64,000 nucleotides of DNA from Tanytarsus gracilentus (taxonomy: Eukaryota > Arthropoda > Insecta > Diptera > Chironomidae): the NCBI GenBank assembly GCA_038502055.1, contig JAXRKN010000016.1:1-64000 (forward strand), written 5' to 3'. Each line of letters begins with the position of its first letter. The stretch's first letter is position 1. Positions 48,299-60,716 of this stretch are shown here, piece after piece. A program made the translations under genes and the position numbers. A model generated the notes under the pieces. That model was not told where the DNA came from and made no database searches. It saw only the letters and a list, made by a program, of their open reading frames with translations.

Positions 48299-51200
48299 AA
48301 TTTTGAAAAGTATTTTCATCCCTTGAAAATTCATCAATTTTCTAAAATCTAAACTAAAACTCAAAGAGAAATAAATTTCCTCTATCACACTAGTGGCATC
48401 ATCATCATGATCATTGTGTCATGACGAAATTTATATTCTCTCGCATCGTGAGCTCGCTAAACATTGGATACGTGTGTAATTGAAATTTATATATTTTGGG
48501 GAAATGAGACAGCAACTTTCAAAATATTCTCTTTCAAAATCAATTTTTATTTCTGTCGTCTGCGCGTGTTTTAAAAAATCAATTGGTACACGAGATTGAA
48601 GATTACGGCGATTTTATGTCTTGTAATTTTTAATTTTCATTTCTTTTATTCCATTGTCCGAGTCTGCTTCGATTTCATAAATTTCGTCATCACCCCGAAA
48701 AAAAAAATATAAACCGTTATCGTGTTTAAGGAAATGAAAATTTGTAAAAATAAATCCGCCTCCATATCTCGCGCACAACGTTGATAAATTATTGCTGATT
48801 GTATCAGTAAAATATATTGTTCGCTTTTCTTTTTAAATTTAATTCTTCCGAAAACTGTTTAACAAGATTTACAGCCATGAATATAAATTAAAATTTTTGT
48901 CACGAAACAGAATCGATGACCTGAAAGATGTTCAATTGTATGCTAATATTTTTTTTATATATTTTTAAACCTGTTTATTTTGGATACTTATCGAAAGTAG
49001 TAACAGCTTCCAAAAAATATTTTTCCATGTGTCTCTTCTGAGAAATTTCTTAGCTGCCGCAATAGTCTTTAACTTGAACGGAAATTCGATCAACTCTCAC
49101 TTTCGAAATTAACTTGATAAAATTTCAACTAATTTTAGACGGGAGTTTTTCGTAAATTACGTCAATAATTTTTTTGCTTCCCATATTTTTAGTTTCTTGA
49201 ATTTCACACAATTTACGAACTAACCACCCACTGAAACAATTAGAGGCATATTTACGTTGAGGCATTCCACATGGAGGACTTGAGTTCTTGTTAATATCAT
49301 CCGCCTAATAGATGTAAATAGTTATCAAACCGAGTGAGCAAACACATCGTCAAGTGTGAGTGTAAGTTTGACGTGCCGCACTCACAGTCTTTCTTATTAA
49401 TCAATCTAATTAAGCAAGTTGTGAAAAGAAATGGGTCGAGAAGATGAAAGGAAGGAGAAGAAGAAAATTCTTCTTTCCCGTGAAGTTGATCATTTTGGTT
49501 GAGGAGAATTTTTTGTTTATATGACGTGATGTCAGTACATCATCATCGCATGCGTGAATTGTGAAAGAGATCATTTTTGAGGGAAAAGTGTGTTTCACTT
49601 CACTCTCAAAGATAGAAAAATATTTTTCTTACCAAATGTGTCGTTGTGAAATTTCAAATTTCTTTGTCACCTTGCTGTAGGCTGTCACTGATGTTTTTGT
49701 TGTGTCCATAAGCTTCTAGATTTTTTTTATTAACAGTGATAATTTAACGTCTTTATTATTTAAATAACGCTAATAAATTGTTTAAGATTTTTCAGTCAGT
49801 TTAGAGATGGAACTAAAGGCGGTTGTTAAAAAATTTTAATAAGCAATTTCAAAGTACCATAAAAAAGAGAGGCAACGACAAAGTAATAAAGTATTGATCC
49901 CATTCTCATATTTTTTTATGAGATACTTTCAGAGAGGTCATCTTCATGTACCTTCACATGATGGCTTAATGTCATATCGACCGCTCTCCTTATTTTAAAA
50001 ACTTTCGAGTCGCATAAATATTCGCCTGGAAGCGAGCTCATGTCATGAAATTCCATATGTTGTGGGGAGGAAGAACATGAAGACATGAAAGTCGAAAGCA
50101 ACTAAATGAAAATTTATGATAAAAGTTGCTCGAAAAATCGAACTTGCTCCATAAAAAAGAAAGAGAAAAAAAAAACATTTTCCGTCTGACTGCACAAGTA
50201 GTTGCAAGAGTTGAGAGCTAAGAGGGATAAAATTTAAGAGTTTGCGTTAAATTATTGTCACTGTACCCGTTTTTTATTAGCCATCCGCCGAGATATCCAT
50301 AAAATGTAAATGCGAGCAAGTCCACTCACTTTAAATTGCAAGAAATTATCGTAATCACACAAAGACTTAAGAGCTTTACATTTTAACATTGATAGAGGGA
50401 TCAATTACCAGTTTTTTTGTACTGCCTTAAGGGAGTTGCAATCAACTCGATGGGAAAAAAATTTTAAGCATGGGCAGAGCATGTTAAAAAATGTATCGCT
50501 AAGAAAAGCATTTAAAATTGATGTAAAATCGATTTTTGAGACAAGCTAAAGAGTTGCAGCTGACCTAAATCATGAGAATTATTGACATGTTTTGATAATC
50601 AAAGAAATTAAGAATTTTTAATACAAAATTTTGTTACATTAAAAATATTTTGAGTCAGTTTAAATCCCGAGTCCCCCTTCACTGAATAAGCGCTAATTGC
50701 TTCGCGATATCTCTTTTCACCTTTGTTTTATTAACTTTAATGACACCTCTCGCGATGTCGATTGTTGAAAGTTTTTTTTCGCAAGATATATTCAATTACC
50801 ATCCAATCGATTGCTCTCGACCACCTTTTTTTATTGCCAATGCTCGCAAATATTTAGATGAAAATCGGTAAACCTCATTTTAATTTTTTATTGCTTAAGG
50901 TAACATCTCATCCTATAGTGCTAAGTGATGAAAATAGTAAATTGTCGATAATGAATGAAAAGAAGAAGTAAAAGCAGTTAATGTTGATTGAATAAACATG
51001 TAAATTCACCATAAAACAGCGCAATATATTTGCTCGCATGGATAATAAATGCAATTAAATATAAATCACTAATTCCTTATATAAACACGAAAAAAGAAGA
51101 AGAGAAGTTGAAGATGATTGTCGATGACGATTATTAAGAAGAAGAATGTGCATCAGCCACATGTGCAGCGAGCACGAGAGACGCGTCATGTTCAATGACA

Positions 51201-54200
51201 TGATGTGAAAAATAAAAGTGATTTGTGTTTGCAATTACGATTCATCGTCGGTTAAATGAGGCAATTAATAAGCGTGCGAGCATGTGTCAGTTGCTTTTAA
51301 ATTGGAACTTGATCAAAATTTTTTAAGACCCACAATTTTTAAAAAATTTAATAATTTATTAATTTTAAATTTTATTATTACGTTAAATTTTTACTTTCAT
51401 TTAAAATTTTTTACTTTTTGGGTAAACTTGACAAACATCTGAGGTGCAGTGTGAAAAAAAATTAATTCTGTGCTCGATCTCGCCAAGAGCCATTCACACA
51501 TACTCCCAGCACTCATGTGAGAAGTCATTCATGTTGAAAAGTAAGAAATTTATGTTTATTTATTTAAATTCACACTTTCCGCTTCTCTCACATCGATTTT
51601 AAATTGTTATATGCGTTGCATTTTTATTGCCTTAAAAGAAATCAACACGCCGAAATAAAAAAGAGCGAGTAAAAGGGTAGAGAAACATGCAATATGCGTT
51701 CTCAGACACATAATGTCTTCATTTCTCGATTGAGAGTGTGATTTACTGATTTTTCTCGCGTTCTTCTTTGTGCACACTTCCACGATCATCTCACAATGAA
51801 TGAGTTAAACATCTGTTCGCGTTGAATGATACTTGAGAGAGCTTTAATCAATTAAAAAAATCATCGAAGTAATTAATTTGACATCATCATTCTCGAAAGT
51901 TAATTGAAGTTTGAGGAAGATTTATGGGCTAGGTGGTTCAGGACATTCAAAACTATTTCATTTAGAATTTAAACAATTTTAAATTGACACAAAATCAACT
52001 CAAAATATTGATTGAATTAAATATTTAAAATAAATTTTCACCGCAAGGCGAGAACTGGAGCGACAACGCAGGCGACTCACATGATTATTAATAAATCAAT
52101 GGATCGTTTAGTTTCAATTAGACAGCGTAGAATGAGTGAGAGCGAGAAATGAAAAATATTTATTTTTTTGTGATAAAAGTCACTAATGACATTCATAAAT
52201 TAAATTGATTTTAAAATGCACTCAATTTAGTTTAGACTTAAATAGAAATTTGATGAATTTATGAGTCACGTGAGAGGCGATGTATGCAAATATGAGTCTG
52301 GATCTTGTGGTGAAGTTCAAGGGCGGGACACTTTAATTTTAATTAACCATTAATTAATATTTTTAAACTTTTTTAATGAATTTAATTTATTAAAAAATTT
52401 TCCACTCCTTAATCTCTTTACTGAAATGTTTAGCGAAACGACGGTAGTTTGACTTCCAACACCGCAAATAAACTCTTATTTATTGGCCATGTACACGCAT
52501 AAATAGAAATATCGCGCTCATAGATCTTGTACTTAATGCCTTTTCCGATACACATACACAAACTAATTATTATGATTTTCATGCATACATGGCCGTAATT
52601 TATGACACTTATTTGCAGGTTATGAAATGTTAATGGCAGTTAATTAGTGCAGCAGCATTTATTTAATTGGCCTCAGAGCATGCGATTGAATTTGCTGATA
52701 AGGAAGACAAAACTCTTAAATGTGTTGTAGTGATTAAGACTGAGTTTGAATAACTTAAGTTCATTGTAATCAAATGTCGACAACACTCGAGTGCATAGAA
52801 AAATATCCACTTAGTCATTAATTTAAAGAAAAACAAAAATTTCTGTTTATTTTATTTTGGAAATTAAGTTTGTTCAACAAGCACTCACACGCAGCATAAA
52901 GAGAGTTGAGACTTTTGGAAATTTTCAGGTGTTTAAAGAAGATTTTTATGTTTTATTTATTTTGATTTTCCTCTTCTCATAAAAAGCCGCACATCCACTC
53001 GAAAATTAAATGGAATAGACTTCACGTAATGACGCGGAGATTCACTAAGTATTTAATTTTTTTAATTCTCATAATTTTCGAGATGTTTTTTTGACTTTCT
53101 ATTTTACATTAAAAAATTGAGAATTTTATCAACGTGATGAAAAAATTCAAGGATTGATTGTCATCATGATCTGCTTGAAATCACTGCAAAGCTGGATGAA
53201 GATAACTTAAAAATCAAAGAGAACGCAAAGCAAACAATTTTCAAGATGCTCTCACGAAGAGAGGTGCTAAAGATACACAATAAATAATTTATTGCGGGAA
53301 CCACATACATTTATGTTTACATGGAATAAATTTGTACTCATTACGAAGTGACATTTCATTATGTTTCCCCATGAGAATCCCAAATGTCTTTCATTTCTCT
53401 CTTTTTCTTTTCCATCGGCAGTTTGTGTTGCATTAATTTTTCAAATGTCACCTCGCACTCTTGACTGAATTAGAGTGACTGCTGACTATTGAATGTATTT
53501 TTCTTAAGTAGCAAAATAACCAATTACATGGGGGATAAAGTTTCATTTATTTAAAATTACATAAATCCAGCTCACACAAATCAGTAATTCAAGTGCGCTT
53601 TTGAATGGCGTTGAGTCCATTTGTGTCCACTAATCAAATATGTTCTCACAAAAATTGACATTTAAACTTTTATCCATTGGCATCCCACTCGACCATGCAG
53701 ACTGATTGTTTGATTTTAATCGGATTTTCGCTTTTTCAATGAAACTTTTTAATTGAATTAATGCCGAATAACTTAGGCAAGGGATGGACACTCAAAATTT
53801 CATTTTTTTTAAATTCTCTAATTTATAAAGTTGAGATTTTTTCAATAGATTTAACTAATTCAGTGTGTCCCATCCTTGCTTGCAACGTTGATGATTTTTT
53901 AAGGGATCCCAAGAGTTGTAAGCTAGAGTAAAAATATTAATAGGATGATCGGAATCTGTTGAAAGACATTTAACTGAGCCAATCTTTTATAATTTTTTCA
54001 TCTTTGTATGAATGACTGGAATTCACAGCGTGTATAATTTGTTTTCATACTTCTGTATCCGAGGAGTAAATTGAATGAATCGCAATGTGATCAATCAAGT
54101 GATTTACGCGTTGAATACATAAAATGCCTTTTGATTGTTCAGATAGTCCGGATGATGATGGAATCAAATGCTAGCATGGGGGCTTTCATTCTCGATGTAC

Positions 54201-55414
54201 CCGAAGGGTGGTCATCGGATGAATGAATTTACTTTGATTATTTTTAGTTCACACTTTAGATTAAGAATTATATTAAGATTTACACGCAATAACCTAGTGA
54301 ACTAAATTTTGAGATTAAGTATGAACAGATTGAAGATTTTAATTGGGGTCAAGCAGGTGTTAAATTTAGTAAAGGTTTTTATATGGCTTATTAAAAAATG
54401 CTCAAATACTTGAATATTAGCTAAATTAATAATTTATTCGAATTCTCACGCCTAGATATAATTTAAATAGTTGATATTAAAAAGTTGTTAAAACTAAACA
54501 TGTGTCATAAACTTTAGAAAATCATTTTAACTTAATGAGACAATGAAAATATTTAATTTAGCGATAAATCAAGCTTTAATTTCAAGTATAATAAAAAAAT
54601 TAAACTCCCTTAAAAACTATTTGAAGTTTATCAAGTCTTTTTAAAAATCAACATGACCTGCAAAAATTCTAGATTTCAATGCAAATATTATCTGATTTTA
54701 AGGAAGGGTGCTGGAAATATTTCATGTGGAAGTTTGAATAAAAAAACATTGTAAATATTTGCACACGAAAAAAATGTTTTTTTTTCTCATTCTCATGTTA
54801 ATTAATCTCTTTTTATCTTCAACTTCACCCATTGAACAGCTTTAACAGCAAATCCACAAATTTTTAGTTCTCTTAATTGAAATCTTTCACATATTGTCTG
54901 ATGTGAAATGCATAATTCATGAAGTGCATGTGTCGTAAATTCATCGCCTTGCTAAAAAAAAAGAGTTATACATTTTTATAAGTTATGTGCATGCATGAGA
55001 CACTCCTTCAGAAAAATAATATTGCTGTTAAAATCTACCAAATTTGCATATCGCACACTCGAACAAGTCTCGCGCTAAATTTTTTGATAAGAATTTTGTT
55101 ATTTTTCTACTCGAACGCTTTAATTGAAATGTTTCGTTTTCCAATCATCGCAATTTATTTGATTTTCGTCATGTAAATGCAAATTTTGCATTAATTTAAA
55201 TTAAGCAAATCTAATTGATGTTGACGTTGAATTATTGTTCGTTTGACTTTGTCATTTCGATTTATAAATGGTCATAAATCAAACTCAATGCGCGCGACAC
55301 AAATTCTAAAGTCGAGACACACACAAAACATTCTAAAAAATGTCTCTCTTTAATTACATCATCGAATGTCAATGTTTAATCATGCAAAAGTCTATCTTGC
55401 AGAGGAATAACAAA
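48299..55414. other. Gene-free region, part 2
   Basis: About 7 kb with no convincing exon on either strand and no recognised transposon ends. Could be regulatory DNA or a large intron of a gene whose exons lie outside the window. Confidence 0.55.
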
Positions 55415-57507
55415 CCCACAGAACAATTTTTGACTCAAATTTACATAAATTTTACGTAAATTTTTTGACGTACAAATTTGACGTCTTATCGTCACTTTTT
55501 TTGACGTCAAATTTGTAAATTTAATTAATTTTGTAAATTTTTTGATTAAAATTTACATACATTTTAGTCAAATTTTTGATGTAAATTCAGTATTTTTACG
55601 TCAAAAATTTTATGTAAAATTAACGTAAAAATTTTTTAAAAAAAATTATGTCAACTATTTTATATTTTTTATGTAAATTTTGTAATTTCATTTTTTGTGG
55701 ACACTTAATTTAATTAAGTTTTTTTTTATCAGGTCTGGGCTTGGTTTTTTTTGCTTGTAATGAGGGATTTTATTAGAAACTTAAACTTTTTTTGCTTACC
55801 GTGGCTAGGATGACCGTGTTTGGAGGAGAAATGTTGTTACTCGCGCGTAACACTTCGTACTAGCTTTATTGAATTTATTTGAAAATGGCTAAAAGCTTAT
55901 ATAAGACACAAACTTTCTCCTCCATTTTAAATTTTATTGGCGTTCTTTGATAGCACTTTGTAATATTTTTTTTTTTTTTACACTTTTTTTACTATATTAT
56001 TTAATAATAAAATAATTTTTTAATTTTGAGAAAAAGTTTTTAAAATATAAAATAAATGTAATAACTAAATAAAGATATGAGAAATAAATAGTTGAAATTT
56101 TTGTTTATTGTGAAATAAAAAATTGGTATAAGATTTGGTTTTTAAAAATATAAATAATTAATTTTAAAAATTTCAAATTTTAAGGTTTCTTTTATTTTAA
56201 CTTTAGGATTTTGAATTTTGAAGATATGATAGGGAAATTATTAAAACTTTTTGACATTGAAAATAGCTTTCTTTTATTTACTTTAATAAATATTTCTCTA
56301 TTTTCTTATTTGTTCCCCTGCTAAGTTTTTCTGTTCTTTTCTTTTCATCAAATGTAAAAATGTAAATTTAAATTTCTAATTTCTTTCTCCATGCTTAATT
56401 GTTTCTAAAATTGGTATTTATTATAAAAATCTCTTATTCATTTACTTAGAATCTTGCATATTTTCATTTTCTCTATGGTTCCTTATTTTTTTATTGTAAA
56501 TTTGTTAATTTTTGTTTTTTTTATAATTTTTTTTATTTCTTGTTTTTTAATTTTTTTTGCGTCATTTTCTTTTTTGTCGTATAAGTTTAAATTTTGTTAA
56601 TTTTACATTATTTTTCGTTAAATTTATTAATTTTATATAAAATCATAAAATAATTTTCTAAATTTTTTATATTTATTTTTATTTTTTATATCTAAATTTT
56701 TGCTAAATTTTAGTAATTTTTATAAGTTTAAAAATAAATTTTTGAGTGATTTTAATTAATTTACTTAAAATATTAAATTTGTTTAAATTTTATTAAAATT
56801 TTGATATAATTTATTAAATTTATAAAATAGAAATTTTCGTAAAATTATACATAAATTTAGTCAAATTATGTAAATTTTATGTTAAATTATTTGAGTAAAA
56901 TATACATAAATTTTACTAAAATTTTTATAATCAAAAATAAATTTGAGTGATTTTACATTAAATTTAACGTAAAAAATTAAATTTATTTAAATTTTAATTA
57001 AAATTTTTAATAAAATTTATTAAAATTTATATAAAATTTGACGTCAAAAAAAGGACGATAAGACGTCAAATTTGTAGTAAAATTATTTTAATAATTTTGT
57101 CAAATTTATATTTTGTTAAATTATTTGACGTAAAATATTTTATGTAAATTTTACGTCAAATTTGATGTTAAATTTTTTGACGTTAAATATTTTATATAAA
57201 TTTTACGTCAAATTTGATGTAAATTTTATGTTAAATTATTTGACATAAAATATTTTATATCAATTTTACGTCAAATTTGATGTAAATTTTATGTTAAATT
57301 ATTTGACATAAAATATTTTATATAAATTTTACGTCAAATTTGATGTAAATTTTATGTTAATTATTTGACGTAAAATATTTTATGTAAATTTAATGTAAAT
57401 TTCACATTTTTTTAATGTAAAAAGTATATGAATTTTACGTAAAAAAATTTTTTTATACAGATTTTACGTAAAATTGACATAAATTTGATAAGTTTTTGTT
57501 TTGTGGG
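55415..57507. mobile_element. AT-rich inverted-repeat element E4
   Basis: Bounded by CCCACAGAACAA at 55415 and the inverted TTGTTTTGTGGG ending at 57507 (2,093 bp). A longer inverted match lies inside: TTTGACGTCTTATCGTC near 55485-55500 against GACGATAAGACGTCAAA near 57053-57070. Both arms are built from variants of TTTTACGTAAATTT and TTTGACGTAAA; around 57115-57400 these form a tandem array with a period of about 63 bp. The centre (about 55720-56800) is extremely AT-rich with one less biased patch near 55730-55925. Only AAA is shared by the flanks, so the target duplication is unproven. No transposase frame. Confidence 0.65.
57115..57400 (+). repeat. About 63-bp AT-rich tandem repeat
   Basis: Four to five imperfect copies of a unit containing TTTGACATAAAATATTTTAT, then a TTTTACGTCAAATTTGATGT segment and a TTTATGTTAAA end. 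Lies in the right arm of E4. Confidence 0.8.
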
Positions 57508-58788
57508 AAAGACCGCATGAGAATGTCAAAACATCGCATTGATTCTTCTAATTTGACATCTTTCCAAGAATAATTCTTTGTGGAATTGAGCAAAAATTCT
57601 GCCAGCATCGTTTCGGAGGTTCAAAGACAAATCATGCAATCCATTGAATTCTCACAAAGAGAGACACAAACGCTCTGCTGATCGATAGAGATGTGTGCGT
57701 CTTATGAGACTTGAATCAGTTGGAGTGAAAATGTGATTGAGTCACTGACAAATTAAAAATTTGTAAAGTTCTATAAAAACTTTAAAATTAAATTTGTAAC
57801 GTTTATATTTTTTTTAAATTCAAAAATTTCTAAAACCGTTAATTTTAAATTTTTTAACTAAAGCCAGTTCACATTTTTAATTCAAAAAAAGGGAAGCAAG
57901 AAGTCGCTCCTTTGCAACAATAAATGTGATTAAGGTCGGCTGTAATGTGGTGAACAAAAGGAATAAAAATCTACGACGAAGACAAGAAAATCGCCTTAGA
58001 GATGATCGTTTTGCAATATTTCTGCTTTGTTTCCCTTCCTCTCCTGCTACTAAAGCGCATTCAATGTATTTTTTGTGTATCAGAAGAGCGTTTAAAACAT
58101 TATTTATGTTTATTCAATAAACAACATCGTTTTCTCAGATTATAAAAGAGAAGGCAAGAAAGGCAGCGAACAACACACAAAAAAGTGCACACACATTATT
58201 CTTCTTTTCTCCAATAAAGCCATTCAATGTACTTCCAATAACAACAATGCATCTTGTAGAGCTCCAACAACCTTCTGCTATCTTTTGTAGAGAAAAAATA
58301 TTAAATTCCAACAGAAGAGAGAATAGATTAATGTGACAAGATCATTGGCAATGGATTTTTGCACGTTTATAATTTTTTTTGGGTCTTTGTGAGAGAATAA
58401 TGCGACATAATAATATTGATTTTGGTTGAAATATGAACAAGGTTTGTGAGGGAATTTATTTATTGGATCTTATGAAAGACGTGTGGGAAATTTATTGAGA
58501 AAAAGTTTCTCGATCGATACTTAAAGTCTTAAAAATTTCGTTGAAAAATAATTTCAAAAAATTCCGTTAAACTTTTTCTTCTTAAATCTAATTAATTTTA
58601 TTTTCTCATACATAAATTCACTTAACCCTCATAAATAATGAAAATAATTCGAGTATCATCGCATTATCGTCTCCAACGGATCTTCATCATTATGCTTTAG
58701 CACAAAATAATTTTTCGCAACTCTTGTGCAGTTACCGCAAATGGATGCTTATATAGCAAACAGTTAATAATTATATACCTCACGTTTT
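57508..58788. other. Spacer between elements E4 and E3
   Basis: About 1.3 kb of ordinary AT-rich sequence, no gene recognised. Ends with the left 9-bp target duplication (58780-58788) of E3. Confidence 0.55.
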
Positions 58789-59480
58789 ACTTCAATTTTT
58801 TTAGCGCCTAAATTGTTGCCATACAATTTTCATTGTTGCCATACAATTTCCAAATCCTAAAACGTTGCCATACAACTCATTGTTGCCATACATTTTTTGT
58901 TGACATACAAATATTTCATAGGTTAAATTTATTTGAGATTAAAATAAATCACGGGATTAAAGTGTTGCGAAATTGTTGCCATACAAGATGTTGCGAAATT
59001 GTTGCCATACAAATTGTTGTGAAATTGTTGCCATATAAATCTAAAACTTGACATTTTTCAAAGCAACATTGTTGACAATCTTCTTTTTCTTTTTCCATTG
59101 TTGTGAAATTGTTGCCATACAAATTGTTGTGAAATTGTTGCCATATAAATCTAAAATTGCTTATTTTTCAAAGCAACATTGTTGACAATCTTCTTCATTT
59201 TTTGTTGTGAAAATGTTGTCATACAAATAGTTGTGAAAATGCTGACATACAAAAATAATTAAATTTTTCATTTGTTGTGAAAATGTTGACATACAAATTG
59301 TTGTGAAAATGTTGTCATACAAATTGCTTATTTTTCAAAGCAACATTGTTGACAATCTTCTTCATTTTTTTTTGTTGTGAAAATGTTGACATGCAAAAAC
59401 AATTAAATTTTTTATATGTTGTGAAAATGTTGCCATACAAATTGTTGTGAAAATGTTGTCATGCAAAAAATTCAAATTTT
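58789..59480 (+). repeat. Left arm of E3, nested repeats
   Basis: Carries about twenty copies or variants of TTGTTGCCATACAA/TGTTGACATACAA and three to four copies of a unit of about 115-120 bp; mirrored by the right arm. Confidence 0.85.
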
Positions 59481-59757
59481 AATATAATTTTTCTTTTCAC
59501 TATGAGCACTTACATTTTTCTTTCACAGAAAACCGAAAAGATAAAATTATTTTTAAATTTTGAAATTAAACTTTTTATTTTTTCAACTTCTTACAATTTC
59601 GAAATAAAATATTTTTGGAATAAAACATCTTTGTGAAAAATTGTCCTTATAAATTTTTTTGTAAAAGGGAAATCGCTTGAGAAAATTCGTTTTGAGAAAT
59701 ATAGGCAAGTGATTTGATTGATAAAGTACTTTGATTTATTGAATTAATATGATCATT

Positions 59758-59942
59758 TTGGAGGGGCGTCCAGGCGCCCCCCAAACCCCCTCCTGTGTTA
59801 ATCGCGTCCGGCCCCCCAAGGGGCCCCCCGGAACGCTCATACAGTTCACTCCCTCACTAACCTAACGATCGCGCTTCGCTTATCGTTAGGATAGCTCAGT
59901 CGGATGGTTATTAAGCTATAACAGTGCCGGAAAGATCAAGGT
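59758..59942 (+). other. GC-rich island with Pol III box-like motifs in the centre of E3
   Basis: The sequence turns abruptly GC-rich (GGCGCCCCCC, GGCCCCCCAAGGGGCCCCCC) in an AT-rich setting. A stem CCTAACGAT...ATCGTTAGG (about 59861-59890) is followed directly by TAGCTCAGTCGG (59892-59903), a perfect fit to the tRNA A-box consensus, and GATCAAGGT (59934-59942), one base off a B box at tRNA-like spacing. The rest does not fold as a tRNA, so this is not called a tRNA gene. Confidence 0.5.
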
Positions 59943-60234
59943 GATGATAGAACATATTTTAAATTGATTTTTCTCTTATTTCGCACCGCATGATTTTTAT
60001 TTTTTTTTGACTACAAAATCGGCCGCATAATATTGAGCTCAAAACTCTTGATTAACAGTTTTGTATTTTTTGACTTTACGTAGCCTCAGATTTGAGGCCG
60101 CATATTTGCGGTTACGTATAAATTTTTATACGTATAAGAAGTAGCGCTACGTAGCCTCATTTATGCGGCCGATAATATGCGGCCGCAAATGTGAGGTCGG
60201 GATGGAAATGTATGGATAACTTTATATGGCTTTA

Positions 60235-60716
60235 CATGTCAACATTTTCACAACAATTTGTATGACAACATTTTCACAACAAATTAAAATTTTAAAAAGT
60301 TTTGTATGTCAACATTCTCACAACAATTTGTATGTCAACATTTTCACAACAATGGAAAAAGAAAAAGAAGATTGTCAACAATGTTGCTTTGAAAAATAAG
60401 CAATTTTAGATTTATATGGCAACAATTTCACAACAATTTGTATGGCAACAATTTCACAACAATGGAAAAAGAAAAAGAAGATTGTCAACAATGTTGCTTT
60501 GAAAAATGTCAAGTTTTAGATTTATATGGCAACAATTTCACAACAATTTGTATGGCAACAATTTCGCAACATCTTATATGACAACAATTTCGCAACACTT
60601 TAATCCCGTGATTTATTTTAATCTCGAAATTTGTATGACAACAAAATTGTATGGCAACAATGATTTGTATGGCAACGTTTTTGTGACAACAATTTAGGCG
60701 CTAAAAAAATTGAAGT
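60235..60716 (-). repeat. Right arm of E3, nested repeats
   Basis: Inverted counterpart of the left arm, made of TTGTATGGCAACAA-type motifs and the same roughly 118-bp unit. Confidence 0.85.

Larger units (their letters stand above)
58789..60716. mobile_element. Foldback-type element E3 with 9-bp target duplication
   Basis: A 1,928-bp element flanked by TCACGTTTT at 58780-58788 and 60717-60725. The terminal 30 bases are perfect inverted repeats, beginning ACTTCAATTTTTTTAGCGCC. The arms (58789 to about 59480 and about 60235 to 60716) consist of inverted arrays of a TTGTTGCCATACAA-like motif and of a longer unit of about 115-120 bp with CAAAGCAACATTGTTGACAA. The centre holds a GC-rich island (59758-59930) and a set of hairpin-forming GCGGCC/TACGTA segments (60060-60210). 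No transposase frame. A 9-bp duplication is typical of Mutator-like transposases, so it may be mobilised by one; that is inference. Confidence 0.92.

Noticed and set aside
59885..59957. Possible tRNA gene
   Set aside because: A box and near B box are present, but the anticodon stem and acceptor stem do not pair.
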